This document shows, in pieces, positions 37,339 to 45,855 of a stretch of DNA of 64,000 nt. The stretch comes from Streptomyces sp. WP-1 (GTDB taxonomy: Bacteria > Actinomycetota > Actinomycetes > Streptomycetales > Streptomycetaceae). The translations under genes were made by a program, and so were the position numbers. The notes below the pieces were generated by a model that saw only the letters and a program-made list of their open reading frames with translations, searched no databases and had not been told where the DNA came from. The DNA lies in assembly GCF_030450125.1 (NCBI RefSeq), contig NZ_CP123923.1, positions 3,844,001 through 3,908,000 of the forward strand, written 5' to 3'. Numbering within the stretch: position 1 is the first letter of the stretch; every line of letters starts with the position of its first letter.

Positions 37339-37472
37339 GTGCCTTCTCATCTCGCAGGGGCGGAAAGGCTACTTGAGCACAAAAACACTGGTGTGCGTTT
37401 TCCCTGCAACCCATGTCTCCCCAACCGACACACATGGGAGAGTGTTGCCCCACGACGAGGCGGAGCTTGCCG

Positions 37473-37754
37473 TCACGAGGCGGCGGGCCGCATGTGGCCG
37501 GGCTTCTGCTTCGTACGTTCGGCCCGGACCATGTCGTCGAGGCCAGCGGCCACGTCGCGCTGCTGCTCCTCATCGGAGTGCTGATAGATCAGCGCAGCTT
37601 TCTCGGAGGACTGGCCGGCACGGGCCATCGTGTCCTTGAGGGTCGCACCCGATCGGGTCGAGAGCGTGTGGCCGGTGTTCCGGTCGGCGATGACGGCGGT
37701 GAATGTGCCGATCGCGGCACCGGCCAGGGTGGAGAGCAGTGGCAGCGAGTCCAT
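37473..37754 (-). pseudogene. Chimeric fragment: C-terminus of a second tyrosine integrase
   Basis: Residues from about 26 on read NTGHTLSTRSGATLKDTMARAGQSSEKAALIYQHSDEEQQRDVAAGLDD, the end of an integrase catalytic domain with the tyrosine in LIYQHS. It is closely similar to the resident integrase but not identical. The first 25 residues (MDSLPLLSTLAGAAIGTFTAVIADR) are a membrane-helix N-terminus from an unrelated gene. The fusion keeps the reading frame but lacks the other catalytic residues. Confidence 0.82.
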
Positions 37755-37806
37755 GCGGGCCAGTTTGGGGCGCCGTGTGGTGACGGCACCAGGTGCCGGT
37801 CCCGGA

Positions 37807-38450
37807 TCAGGTCCTGACCGTGAAGCAGAGCCAGCCGCCCCACGTCGTCACGTTGGTGTCGTCCTGCGCGCTCTGCACGTACTCCGGGCACACCCGGAAC
37901 CTCTGGCCGACCGCGTTGGTGAGGGTCAGTCGGGTCGCCGAGGTGCCGTTCGCGTTGAGGGGGTAGCAGCCGGAGGTGGTGAGGGGGTGCCAGGCGCCGC
38001 TCCGGTACTGCCAGGCCTGGAACTTCTCGCACTGGCCGGACTTGTCCGGGGAGACGGCAGCGGTCACGCGCAGCTTGGTGTACTTCGTACTCGCGCAGGA
38101 GCCGCTCAGCGACTCCGCGATCTTCACTGGCCGTACGCGGTGCGCGTGGCCGTGGCCGGGGCGTAGCGGTCGTCGCCGCCGAAGGACGCGGTGAAGGCCG
38201 TGTCGCGGGTGAGCTTGTACGTGGCCGACAGGTTGCCGGACGTGTCCACGGTGCCGGTCCTGACCAGGGTCTTCCCGCCGCCGTGGGGCTGGGCGTAGAG
38301 GGAGACCGTACGGCCGTCGTACGTCGTGCCGAGGTGGGCGGTGACGGTGGCGGTCGCGCCGTATGCGTAGGAGGACGCCTTGGTGGTGACGGACAGGGCG
38401 GTCGCGGTGGGGACACCTGGCGGGTGGCGGGATCGTGGGTCAGGCTCTGG
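37807..38450 (-). pseudogene. Frameshifted fragment of a secreted Ig-like-repeat protein
   Basis: One frame gives TATALSVTTKASSYAYGATATVTAHLGTTYDGRTVSLYAQPHGG ... FTASFGGDDRYAPATATRT, the Ig-like repeat of Streptomyces secreted proteins. It is followed after a frame change near 38128 by VKIAESLSGSCASTKYTKLRVTAAVSPDKSGQCEKFQAWQYRSG ... WLCFTVRT. A further frame change lies near 38430. Signal peptide and most repeats are absent, so only the decayed 3' end remains. Confidence 0.75.
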
Positions 38451-38456
38451 GCTCGG

Positions 38457-39170
38457 CTACAGCAGCCAGAGCGAGCTGCCGCCCGACTCGGTGAGTTCGC
38501 GCAGGGCGCGGTCGCCGGGGTGGGTGGCCGACAGGCGGTCGCGGGCGTCGGCGGCCCAAGAGGGACGGGGCCGGGCGAGTGCGTTGATGAACAGGGCGAG
38601 TTGCAGGCCGAGGTCCCAGCCGAGGGGGGCTCCTGCCGCGAGGCGGTCGATGCCTCGGTCGACGGCGGCGGCGAGGTCGTCACCGCACGCCGAGACGATC
38701 TCCGGGTGGAGGAGATCGTCGGCCCTGCGGTCGAGTTGGACGCGGTCCGCGATCCGGATCAGTGCCCGTGCGGCCTGGATGCGCTCGACCGCGGTGCCCC
38801 GTTCGTCGACCATGTCACGGCTGCGGCCCACCGCCTCGGCCAGGTGCCCGAACGTGTCGTCCTGGCCGTGGAAACGGTCGTACGACTGCCCGCGCCAGGC
38901 CAGTTCGTCCGGTGCGCGGGCCGCGTCCTCGACCGCCGCGTAGCCGATCGGGTCGGCCCACGAGGTGAGCGCGCAGCAGGAGAGGAAACGCGCGGCGGGG
39001 TCGGCGTTCTCGTCGCGCAGGATCTCCACCAGGCCGGCCGTGCGCTCCCGGTAGCCGCCGTCGAGGGCGTCCGCGATGACGTCGTCCGGGTCGGCGGCCT
39101 CGCCGTCGAAGTCCGTGAACAGGAGCCCCCTCAGCACGGGGTCGGGCTCCCAGCGGGTGTCGTCGGGCAC
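38457..39170 (-). CDS. Putative immunity protein of the WXG100-toxin operon
   Basis: A 237-residue cytoplasmic helical protein (AARFLSCCALTSWADPIGYAAVEDAARAPDELAW, HGQDDTFGHLAEAVGRSRDMVDERGTAVERIQAARALIRIA) with HEAT-like helices. It begins 20 bp after the toxin stop at GTG 39170 with GGGAG upstream. The family is unknown to me. The gene order WXG100 - toxin - small soluble protein is the usual order in polymorphic toxin operons, which is the basis for the immunity call. Confidence 0.6.
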   Translation of the reverse strand: MPDDTRWEPDPVLRGLLFTDFDGEAADPDDVIADALDGGYRERTAGLVEILRDENADPAARFLSCCALTSWADPIGYAAVEDAARAPDELAWRGQSYDRFHGQDDTFGHLAEAVGRSRDMVDERGTAVERIQAARALIRIADRVQLDRRADDLLHPEIVSACGDDLAAAVDRGIDRLAAGAPLGWDLGLQLALFINALARPRPSWAADARDRLSATHPGDRALRELTESGGSSLWLL

Positions 39171-39190
39171 GGGGGCACTCCCTTCCAGGG

Positions 39191-40537
39191 TCAGGGTCGC
39201 GAGGTGGGGTAGGGGCCGGTGACGTACTCCTTCGGTACGACGCCGCTGATCAGCCACTCGCCGTCCCGACGGGTGTTGAGCAGGGCCATCACCCTGTCGG
39301 TCACCTTACGTGCCTTGCCCTTGCTCAGACCGAGACCGTCGACGAAGTCGGGGACCTCGTGCGGCTTGAGTCCGGGCGGCACGTCGACAGGGCGTCCCGC
39401 GACCTCGTCGATGTCGTCGCCGATGGCTCGCTGGACGCGTTGTGGAGGCAGGACCTCGACGCCGCGCACATGTCCCGCGTCGATGTCCTTCTGAAGCCGC
39501 TGGTGGTCGAGGTCGATCTCCTCGCTCCCGTACACCTTGCCGGTGCCGTCCTTCGGTGCGAAGGAGGTGTACTGGCTGGATTCCTTGGCGGCCCTGTTCT
39601 TGCCGCCGAGCACATGCTGAAGAGGGGTGATCCCGCCGTCCGGGTCCGCCGGGACGATCCCGATGTCCGGGTCGAAGCGGGACTTCTTCAGCCCCACGGC
39701 GTTGTGGCCGCCACCGAAGTCGTCGTCCTGGCGGATCAGACGCAGTTCGTCCGGGCCGAGCGAGTCGAGTTCGCCGGGAAGCGTGGCCCCCGCCCGGGCG
39801 GACCCGGTCAGGCCGGCGAAGAAGGTGTCGAGGTCACCGGCGTCTCTCGCCGCCCTGATCGTGCCTGCCCCGGCGCCGAACAGTCCGCCGAAGGCCATGC
39901 CGTAGAGACCGGCGTCGCCGGCCTCGTCGAGGCTGAGGCCCTGGCTCTCGCCCAGCGTGATGGAGACGGGCTGGGTGACGGCCAGGTCCACGGTGACGGA
40001 CTCGACGCCGGCGAAGGCCGCGGTGGCCAGCGTGGTGCCCGCGATGGTGGCGATCTCCTCGGTCACGGCGATACCGAGGCCGGCGGCCATGTCCGCGACG
40101 GTGGCCGCGACGGCGACCGCCGCGCCCTCGGAGATCCCCGCGGTGAACATGGCCAGGGCGGTGCCGGCGACCAGGGTGGCACCGACGATCTCCAGTTCGT
40201 GTGCCAGCTTCTTCCGCGCGCCGTGCACGGCGTCGGCGTAGGTGTCGAGTGCCTCGGCCATGTCGCGGGCGGCGTCGGCGAGGTCCTTCAGCCAGCCGCT
40301 TCCGTCCCGGTGGTAGCGGCGCCAGAACGGGTCGGCGAAGGCGGAGACGGCTTCGCCCCTGTTGTGCTCGATGAGCGACCGGGCCGCGTGGTCGGCGGCC
40401 GCGGTGACATCGTCGACGTCATCGGCGAAGCCCCGCCACGCCTTCGCGGCGTCGCGCAGTCCGCCTTCGTCGGCGGCGGGCCACCACATGCCCGTGAGGT
40501 CCTGTACGACCTCACGGGCCGTGTCCGCGGCACTCAC
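39191..40537 (-). CDS. Polymorphic toxin with WXG-like N-terminus and ART-like C-terminal domain
   Basis: The 448-residue protein has an N-terminal helical secretion-type domain (WWPAADEGGLRDAAKAWRGFADDVDDVTAAADHAARSL ... DAARDMAEALDTYADAVHGARKKLAHELE). A Gly/Ala-rich membrane-active-looking segment runs from about 115 to 215. The C-terminal domain has HVLGGKNRAAKESSQYTSFAPKDGTGKVYGSEEIDLDHQ. The SxYTSF ... YG pattern recalls ADP-ribosyltransferase-like toxin domains, but this is a weak match. GTG start overlaps the WXG100 gene (GTGA). Probably a type VII-secreted effector. Confidence 0.68.
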   Translation of the reverse strand: MSAADTAREVVQDLTGMWWPAADEGGLRDAAKAWRGFADDVDDVTAAADHAARSLIEHNRGEAVSAFADPFWRRYHRDGSGWLKDLADAARDMAEALDTYADAVHGARKKLAHELEIVGATLVAGTALAMFTAGISEGAAVAVAATVADMAAGLGIAVTEEIATIAGTTLATAAFAGVESVTVDLAVTQPVSITLGESQGLSLDEAGDAGLYGMAFGGLFGAGAGTIRAARDAGDLDTFFAGLTGSARAGATLPGELDSLGPDELRLIRQDDDFGGGHNAVGLKKSRFDPDIGIVPADPDGGITPLQHVLGGKNRAAKESSQYTSFAPKDGTGKVYGSEEIDLDHQRLQKDIDAGHVRGVEVLPPQRVQRAIGDDIDEVAGRPVDVPPGLKPHEVPDFVDGLGLSKGKARKVTDRVMALLNTRRDGEWLISGVVPKEYVTGPYPTSRP

Positions 40538-40878
40538 CCGCCCTCGCCGTGACCGACGTGGACGCGGCTGAACATGCCACGAATCAGTTCCTCGTTGTCG
40601 ATGTGGCCGTCGGTCATGTCGGTCATCGCCTCGTGGATGCTCGCCAGACCTTCGGTCAGGATCCGCGCGGCGTGCTCGATCCGTTGGACGTGCGGGCCGT
40701 ACGCCTTGTGGAACGCCTCGCCCTGCTCATCGCCGCCCCACGGCGAGCCTGCCGTCTCCAGGCCCTGCTGCAACTTCGTCAAGGCGTGCGCGAGGGCGAC
40801 GCTCTGATGGTGGAACCGGGGTGCTGTCGCCTTGATGTCGGCGATCTTGATGTCCAGGACTTCACCGCGGTCGGTCAT
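40534..40878 (-). CDS. WXG100 family protein (type VII secretion partner)
   Basis: A 114-residue helical hairpin with the WxG turn at SPWGGDEQGEAFHKAY and flanking amphipathic helices (FHHQSVALAHALTKLQQGLETAG; HVQRIEHAARILTEGLASIHEAM). It is the first gene of the operon and overlaps the toxin gene, consistent with a secretion chaperone or partner. No EccC or other T7SS machinery is in the window. Confidence 0.82.
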   Translation of the reverse strand: MTDRGEVLDIKIADIKATAPRFHHQSVALAHALTKLQQGLETAGSPWGGDEQGEAFHKAYGPHVQRIEHAARILTEGLASIHEAMTDMTDGHIDNEELIRGMFSRVHVGHGEGG

Positions 40879-41038
40879 GACGTGGCGCTGTTCCCCTCAA
40901 CCGGCGACCGGTGGAACCGCCTTGGCCGGCCGCCGCCACGTCACGTCCGATGTCTGCCGCGCGAGGGCCGGGCAAAGATTCGTGGAGTGTATAGGGGCTT
41001 TGTCCCCGCATGGGAAGTTCGCGTCAACTCTTCGTTCC

Positions 41039-42406
41039 TCAGCCGATGGTGACGACCCGCGCCCACGGCGGTGGTGTGTCCGGGACGTAGTCCGGGTTCT
41101 CCTCGGCGGTGGGGCGGGGTGGGCGCGGGAAGAGGCCGATGACGGTGCGGCAGGGTGGGGGTGCGGGCCAGGGGGTCTGGCCGTCGGTGAGGGCGACGAT
41201 CACGTCGGCGCGGGGGCGGGCGGACAGGGCCCGGGCGAAGCCGGAGCGCAGGTCCGTGCCCCCGCCGCCGACCAGCGGGATGTCCTCCGCGCGGCACAGC
41301 GGTACGGCGATACCGGCCGCCGCGTCGCAGGAGATCACCGAGACCAGGTCCCGCCGCCCGCCCACCGCCCGGGAGATCGCCGCCACCTCCAGCAGCGCGC
41401 TGCCCAGCTCGGCGTCGCTCACCGAACCGGAGGTGTCGATCACCACGCACACCCGGGGCGGTGTGCGGCGCAGGCTGGGCAGCAGCACCCCGGGGACACC
41501 GGCCGAGCGGCGGGAGGGGCGCCGGTAGCTGTGGTTCGCGCCCGCCCCCGGCGCACCGGCCGCCGCGCGGACCGCCGCGCCGAGCAACTGCCGCCAGGGC
41601 TGCGGCGGATGGAACGCCTCGTCCGCCCATCTGCGCAACCCCTCGGGCGCCTCGCCCGGCCGGCCCTTGATGCCCTCCGCGACCCGGAAGCGGACCGCGT
41701 CCCGCTGCTGTCCGCTCAGCCCGTGCGCCCCGTCGGGCCCCAGCTCCCACGGCCGCCGCAGCCCGTCGGCACCGCTGCCGCAGTCCAGCCAGGCCAGGCC
41801 CCCGGTGAGTCCGGACATCGACGCCGTCCGCAGGTACTCCTCCATCAGCAGCCCGCCGGGCAGTCCCAGCAGCGACGGCAGGACCGCACCGGCCGGCTTG
41901 GGCAGGCCGTCACCGTAGATGTCGTCGTTGATCTCGAAGTCGGCGGCGATGTTCTGCCGCAGCCGCAGCCACGCCCGGCCCTCGGCCGTCGCGCCGCGCT
42001 CCCCCGGGCCGGGGTCCTCGTGCTCGCGGGCGTACCGCTCGCCGCGTCCGTGGTGGTCCCGCAGCAGGTGGGAGACCTCGTGCACCCAGACACCGGCCAG
42101 TTCCTCCAGCGGGGTGCGGGCCACGAAACCCGGTGAGACGTAGCAGCGCCAGTGCGCGTCCACGGCCATCGTCGGCACCGAGCGGTCCTCGACCACGTGC
42201 AGGGCGAAGAGGGCGGCGGCGAGGTAGGGGCGGACCTTCACCGCGTGGAGCCGCGCGGCCAGCAACTTGTCGAGGTCCAGGGGGAGTCCGGGGTGGGGGG
42301 CGCCGCTGTGCGGTTCGGCGGGGGTGGGGGTGCGTGCCGGGCGGGGTGGGGGCATCGGGTGCGGTACGGGGTTCGGGGTCCGGTGGCCGGCAGGTGACGT
42401 TGTCAT
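41039..42406 (-). CDS. VWA-like metallopeptidase-type protein (DUF2201-like)
   Basis: The 455-residue protein has an N-terminal zinc-peptidase-like motif VWVHEVSHLLRDHHGR. The C-terminal VWA-like domain carries the MIDAS-type DTSGSVSDAEL in VVIDTSGSVSDAE and IVALTDGQTPW. In this family the two parts pair with a MoxR AAA+ ATPase. The ATG overlaps the MoxR stop (ATGA at 42403-42406). Likely works with the ATPase to remodel or activate an unknown target complex. Confidence 0.85.
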   Translation of the reverse strand: MTTSPAGHRTPNPVPHPMPPPRPARTPTPAEPHSGAPHPGLPLDLDKLLAARLHAVKVRPYLAAALFALHVVEDRSVPTMAVDAHWRCYVSPGFVARTPLEELAGVWVHEVSHLLRDHHGRGERYAREHEDPGPGERGATAEGRAWLRLRQNIAADFEINDDIYGDGLPKPAGAVLPSLLGLPGGLLMEEYLRTASMSGLTGGLAWLDCGSGADGLRRPWELGPDGAHGLSGQQRDAVRFRVAEGIKGRPGEAPEGLRRWADEAFHPPQPWRQLLGAAVRAAAGAPGAGANHSYRRPSRRSAGVPGVLLPSLRRTPPRVCVVIDTSGSVSDAELGSALLEVAAISRAVGGRRDLVSVISCDAAAGIAVPLCRAEDIPLVGGGGTDLRSGFARALSARPRADVIVALTDGQTPWPAPPPCRTVIGLFPRPPRPTAEENPDYVPDTPPPWARVVTIG

Positions 42407-43725
42407 CGGCATGTGGTCGTCGTACGAGCGGAGTTGGGCGCCGTAGGGGTGGGTGCCGACCCGGTGGACGTGAACGTTTCCTTGCGAGCCCCAGACTTGA
42501 GGGACCTGGTGGCCAAGTCCACAGAGTGCGTTGCTCGTTGGGCGAGTCCGATCACTCCGGCCAGTCGTTCCACCGCCTCCGGCACCTCCCACTCGTCCCG
42601 CCGCAGCGCGGCCAGCGCCGTCGCCGGGGCGACCAGCAGGTCGGGGGCGCCGGTCTCCAGTGCCCGGACGAGTACCGCCCAGCCCGCGTCCCACCGCTCC
42701 CTCCTCGGCCGGGCGCCGACGGCGGCCACCACCGCCTCCAGCGCCGCCTGCCGAAGGTCGCCCCGTTCCGGCAGTTCGGCGGATGCCGGGTCCGTGAGCA
42801 GCGATTCCGGGTCGGGGAGGTCCATCCGGTCGAGGTGGGCGAGGAGTTCGAACCCCGGGCCGTCGCCGACCGCGCCCCGCACCAGCAGCGCCAGCACCTC
42901 CTTGGAGACACCGGCCGCCGTGCCGAAGGCCAGCAGGGTCAGCGCGGCCTCCCAGCTGCGCGGCGAGGGCCAGGCGCCGCCGCGCCGCGTCTCGGTGCTC
43001 GGCAGCCGGTGGATCAGCGTCGGCCTGGCCTCCAGGAACCCGCACACCGCGCGCCGTGCGTACGCCACCGCCGCCACCAGCCGCTCCGGCAGCAGCCGGG
43101 GCAGCTCCGCCCGGGGCCAGACCCCGCCGAGGCCGCGCACCACCACCTCCCGGTCGTGCACCCAGTACAGATGCACGAACCGGTTGGCCAGCGGCGGGCT
43201 CAGCTCCCATCCGTCCGCCGCCGACGCAGGCGGATTGGCCGCGGCCACGATCCTTACTCCGGGCGGCAGTTGGAGCGCGCCGACCTTCCGCTCCAGGACG
43301 ACCCGGAGCAGCGCGGCCTGGACCGCCGGGGTGGCGGTGGAGAGTTCGTCGAGGAAGAGCAGTCCCCGGCCGGCCCGTACCAGTTCCACGGCCCACTGCG
43401 GCGGCGCCATCGGTACGCCCCGCACCGCCGGGTCGTCGCCCACGATGGGCAGCCCGGAGAAGTCGGACGGCTCGTGGACACTCGCGATCACCGTGGTCAG
43501 CGGCAGGTCGAGGGTCGCGGCGAGCCGCGTCAGCGCCGCGGTCTTGCCGATGCCCGGCTCGCCCCAGAGCAGCACGGGCAGATCGGCCGCGACGGCCAGG
43601 GTGAGCGCTTCGAGCTGCTCGTCGGGGCGGGGCTCCGTGGTGGTCGTACGCAGGAGGGTCAAGAGGTCTTCTGCTACGGCGAGTTGGGGGTCGGTGGGGG
43701 CGGGGAGGAGGACGGTGGAGGTCAT
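42403..43725 (-). CDS. MoxR-family AAA+ ATPase
   Basis: A 440-residue AAA+ ATPase with Walker A LLWGEPGIGKTAAL, Walker B GLLFLDELSTATPAVQAALL and sensor-1 RIVAAANPPASAADGWEL. These are typical of MoxR proteins that act with VWA partners in metal insertion or protein maturation. Start at ATG 43725, with CAGG eight bases upstream; ATG 43731 is the alternative. The frame extends upstream through purine-rich repeats and is not coding there. Confidence 0.9.
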   Translation of the reverse strand: MTSTVLLPAPTDPQLAVAEDLLTLLRTTTTEPRPDEQLEALTLAVAADLPVLLWGEPGIGKTAALTRLAATLDLPLTTVIASVHEPSDFSGLPIVGDDPAVRGVPMAPPQWAVELVRAGRGLLFLDELSTATPAVQAALLRVVLERKVGALQLPPGVRIVAAANPPASAADGWELSPPLANRFVHLYWVHDREVVVRGLGGVWPRAELPRLLPERLVAAVAYARRAVCGFLEARPTLIHRLPSTETRRGGAWPSPRSWEAALTLLAFGTAAGVSKEVLALLVRGAVGDGPGFELLAHLDRMDLPDPESLLTDPASAELPERGDLRQAALEAVVAAVGARPRRERWDAGWAVLVRALETGAPDLLVAPATALAALRRDEWEVPEAVERLAGVIGLAQRATHSVDLATRSLKSGARKETFTSTGSAPTPTAPNSARTTTTCR

Positions 43726-43929
43726 GGGCATCACCTGGGTGGGAAGAAGGGGGGCGGGGTGGCCGCCCCGGATGGCGGAGAGGCGTGGGGTGCCGTGGGG
43801 CGTGGGGCGTGCACGGTGCGTGGAGTGCGCGCGGTGCTCCGTCAGCGAGGCCGTGAGTCGGCAGAGCAGGACAGCGCGGGGCAAGGGAAGGAAGGCAAGG
43901 CAAGGGAAGGCAGGGCGGAGCAGGACGGG

Positions 43930-45309
43930 TCAGAGCAGGCCGGTGCGTGGCCGGGGTCGGCTGCCTCGTTTGTGGCGCAGTACGGCGGGCGTACGGCGGT
44001 CGAGCCGGGGGCGGTGGGCCGCCGCCGCGGGGTGCACGGCGACCAGCCCCGCGCGGAAGAGCCCGTGGTCGACGCGGCGGGCCGCCGCCGACTCCAGTTC
44101 CTCCCGCAGGGGGCCGTCGCGCAGCACGGCGGCGGGGCCGAGCAGCCCCTCGACGACGGCCAGCGCGCCGACGACGTCGCCGTGGCCGAGCCGTTCCCGT
44201 ACGGCGGGCAGCGCCTCCGGGCTGCGGTGCACCGCGTCGATCGCCCGCAGGCACGGCAGCGCGGGGCCGCCGAGCGCCACGAGCAGTTCCTCGCGGCGCA
44301 GTTCGGCGGGGTGGTGGTCGATCGCCGTGAGCACGCCGTCCCGCAGCGCGATCCGGTGGATCTCGCCCCGGCATTCCACCCGGTGCGGATCGTGGCGTCC
44401 GGGGGCGGGACCGGCCGGTCGCGGGCCGGACGGGAGCGGGACGACGGACGTCAGCGCCTCGGCGACGAGCGGATGCAGCCGCTCGGGCCCGACCAGCCCG
44501 GACCGCAACAGCTCCAGATCCGGCAGGAGCCGGGCCGATGCCTCCGGGAGTACCGGGAGCGCGGCGGCTTCCTGGGGCGGAAGGTCGTAGGGCAGCGGCC
44601 GGAGCGTCGGGGCGTGGCTGTCGTCGGGTGCGGCGAGTTCGAGTACGGCGCGGGTGCGCGCCCCGAGCCGGACCGTGAAGGCGCCGCGCGGACGGCCCTC
44701 GGCCCGTAGCAGCAGCTCCGCCTCGGCGGCCCAATTCGCCCTCGCCCAGGGGGATTCCTGGTCGGGCGGGCCGCACCGCCGCGCCAGGTCGCCGCTTCGC
44801 GCGGAGTCCCAGAGGTGCCGGTGCAGATCGAGGCGGAAGCGCCGGTCGGGGTGCGGGTGGGGGTGGTGTCCGCAGGTGCCGTCGCCGGGCCCCTCCCACA
44901 GGGTCAGGGTCATCCGCTGTCCGGCGTCCGCGTGGGCCGGTGGCGTCCGCACCACCAGCTGGGCGGGTGGCGTGTCGCCGTCGCCGCCGTACCGGGTGAG
45001 GGTGATGGTGAGGCCGGGGCGCAGATGTCCGTCGGGGGCGATCCGGGGCATGTGCCAGCGCAGCAGCTCGGGGGCCAGTCGGCGCAGGTCCGCGCGCAGG
45101 CGGGTGGTGAGTTCGGTGCCGTGGCGGTGGCGCACGGCGCGCAGATCGAGATCGGGGTCGATCCGGGCGGCGGCGCAGGCCCCCGCCCAGTCGCCGGCCG
45201 CACGGCGTGCGGTCGCGGTCTCGATCATGGACGGTGGCACGGCGTACTCGCGCACGCGCTGCCACATCAGCAGGTGGGGCGGAAGGTCGTTCGCGAAGTG
45301 AGATGCCAT
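43930..45309 (-). CDS. Conserved hypothetical partner of the MoxR/VWA module
   Basis: A 459-residue protein starting MASHFANDLPPHLLMWQRVREYAVPPSMI, with no recognised catalytic motif. It contains HHPHPHPDRRFRLDLHRHLWD (histidine-rich) and a helical C-terminal half of repeat-like segments (LRREELLVALGGPALPCLRAIDAVHRSPEALPAVRERLGHGDVVGALAVVEGLLG). Its 205-bp distance upstream of moxR on the same strand and typical co-occurrence suggest one operon. Function unknown. Confidence 0.7.
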   Translation of the reverse strand: MASHFANDLPPHLLMWQRVREYAVPPSMIETATARRAAGDWAGACAAARIDPDLDLRAVRHRHGTELTTRLRADLRRLAPELLRWHMPRIAPDGHLRPGLTITLTRYGGDGDTPPAQLVVRTPPAHADAGQRMTLTLWEGPGDGTCGHHPHPHPDRRFRLDLHRHLWDSARSGDLARRCGPPDQESPWARANWAAEAELLLRAEGRPRGAFTVRLGARTRAVLELAAPDDSHAPTLRPLPYDLPPQEAAALPVLPEASARLLPDLELLRSGLVGPERLHPLVAEALTSVVPLPSGPRPAGPAPGRHDPHRVECRGEIHRIALRDGVLTAIDHHPAELRREELLVALGGPALPCLRAIDAVHRSPEALPAVRERLGHGDVVGALAVVEGLLGPAAVLRDGPLREELESAAARRVDHGLFRAGLVAVHPAAAAHRPRLDRRTPAVLRHKRGSRPRPRTGLL

Positions 45310-45438
45310 CAGCACTCACCCTGAGCGAACGATTCCCCCAATCCGTACGAGGAGAAGTTCTTCATCGCGAGCATCATAAGCACCGCTTCGGCGGTCTGTC
45401 AGTCGCGATATCTGCGGGAGGGCCGCGGGAGAAACACC

Positions 45439-45855
45439 TTGACGGCGCCCGGAGTTGCAAGCCGAGCTGCCGGCACGGGCCGCGTGTCCTCGTACGCAAA
45501 GCGCTACCTCGACCACTGGTCGAAGTGGCGGTCCACGCCGGACCCGGGCTTCAGTGCGGCGATGGCAGGGCGTGCGCTGTGGGGCGTGACGGCGATGGCG
45601 CACCGCGAGGAGGCCGTGGCCTGGCCGCTGGAGCTCACCCTGCACCACTCGGCCGCCTATATGGGGATGAACTTCGGCGGCGTACTGCGCGGCAACGGCA
45701 CCCGGCCGGGGCATGTGCTCGACGACGAGCGGGCGGTCGTAGGGGCCAAGACGTTCTTCGCCGGGGAGCCCCGGCCGGCCCGCCTTCCGGAAGAAGGCAA
45801 GGCAGCGGGCCGTTCGCGGCCACCGGGACCAGGAACTCAGTCCCCGTCCCCCTGA
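45439..45855 (+). CDS. Uncertain small protein (up to 138 aa) upstream of and overlapping the Fpg-like gene tail
   Basis: Translation includes a protein-like segment SSYAKRYLDHWSKWRSTPDPGFSAAMAGRALWGVTAMAHREEAVAWPLELTLHHSAAYMGMNFGGVL. This is followed by a low-complexity tail that overlaps the 3' end of the convergent glycosylase gene by 19 nt. No domain recognised. It lies divergent from the MoxR operon, so it could be a small gene using that promoter region. Confidence 0.4.
   Translation: MTAPGVASRAAGTGRVSSYAKRYLDHWSKWRSTPDPGFSAAMAGRALWGVTAMAHREEAVAWPLELTLHHSAAYMGMNFGGVLRGNGTRPGHVLDDERAVVGAKTFFAGEPRPARLPEEGKAAGRSRPPGPGTQSPSP

Noticed and set aside
41039..45319. A 1426-codon open frame on the minus strand
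   Set aside because: Only its 3' third (from 42406) is the VWA-like gene. The rest is an Arg/Pro-rich shadow of the MoxR and partner genes, held open by GC bias.
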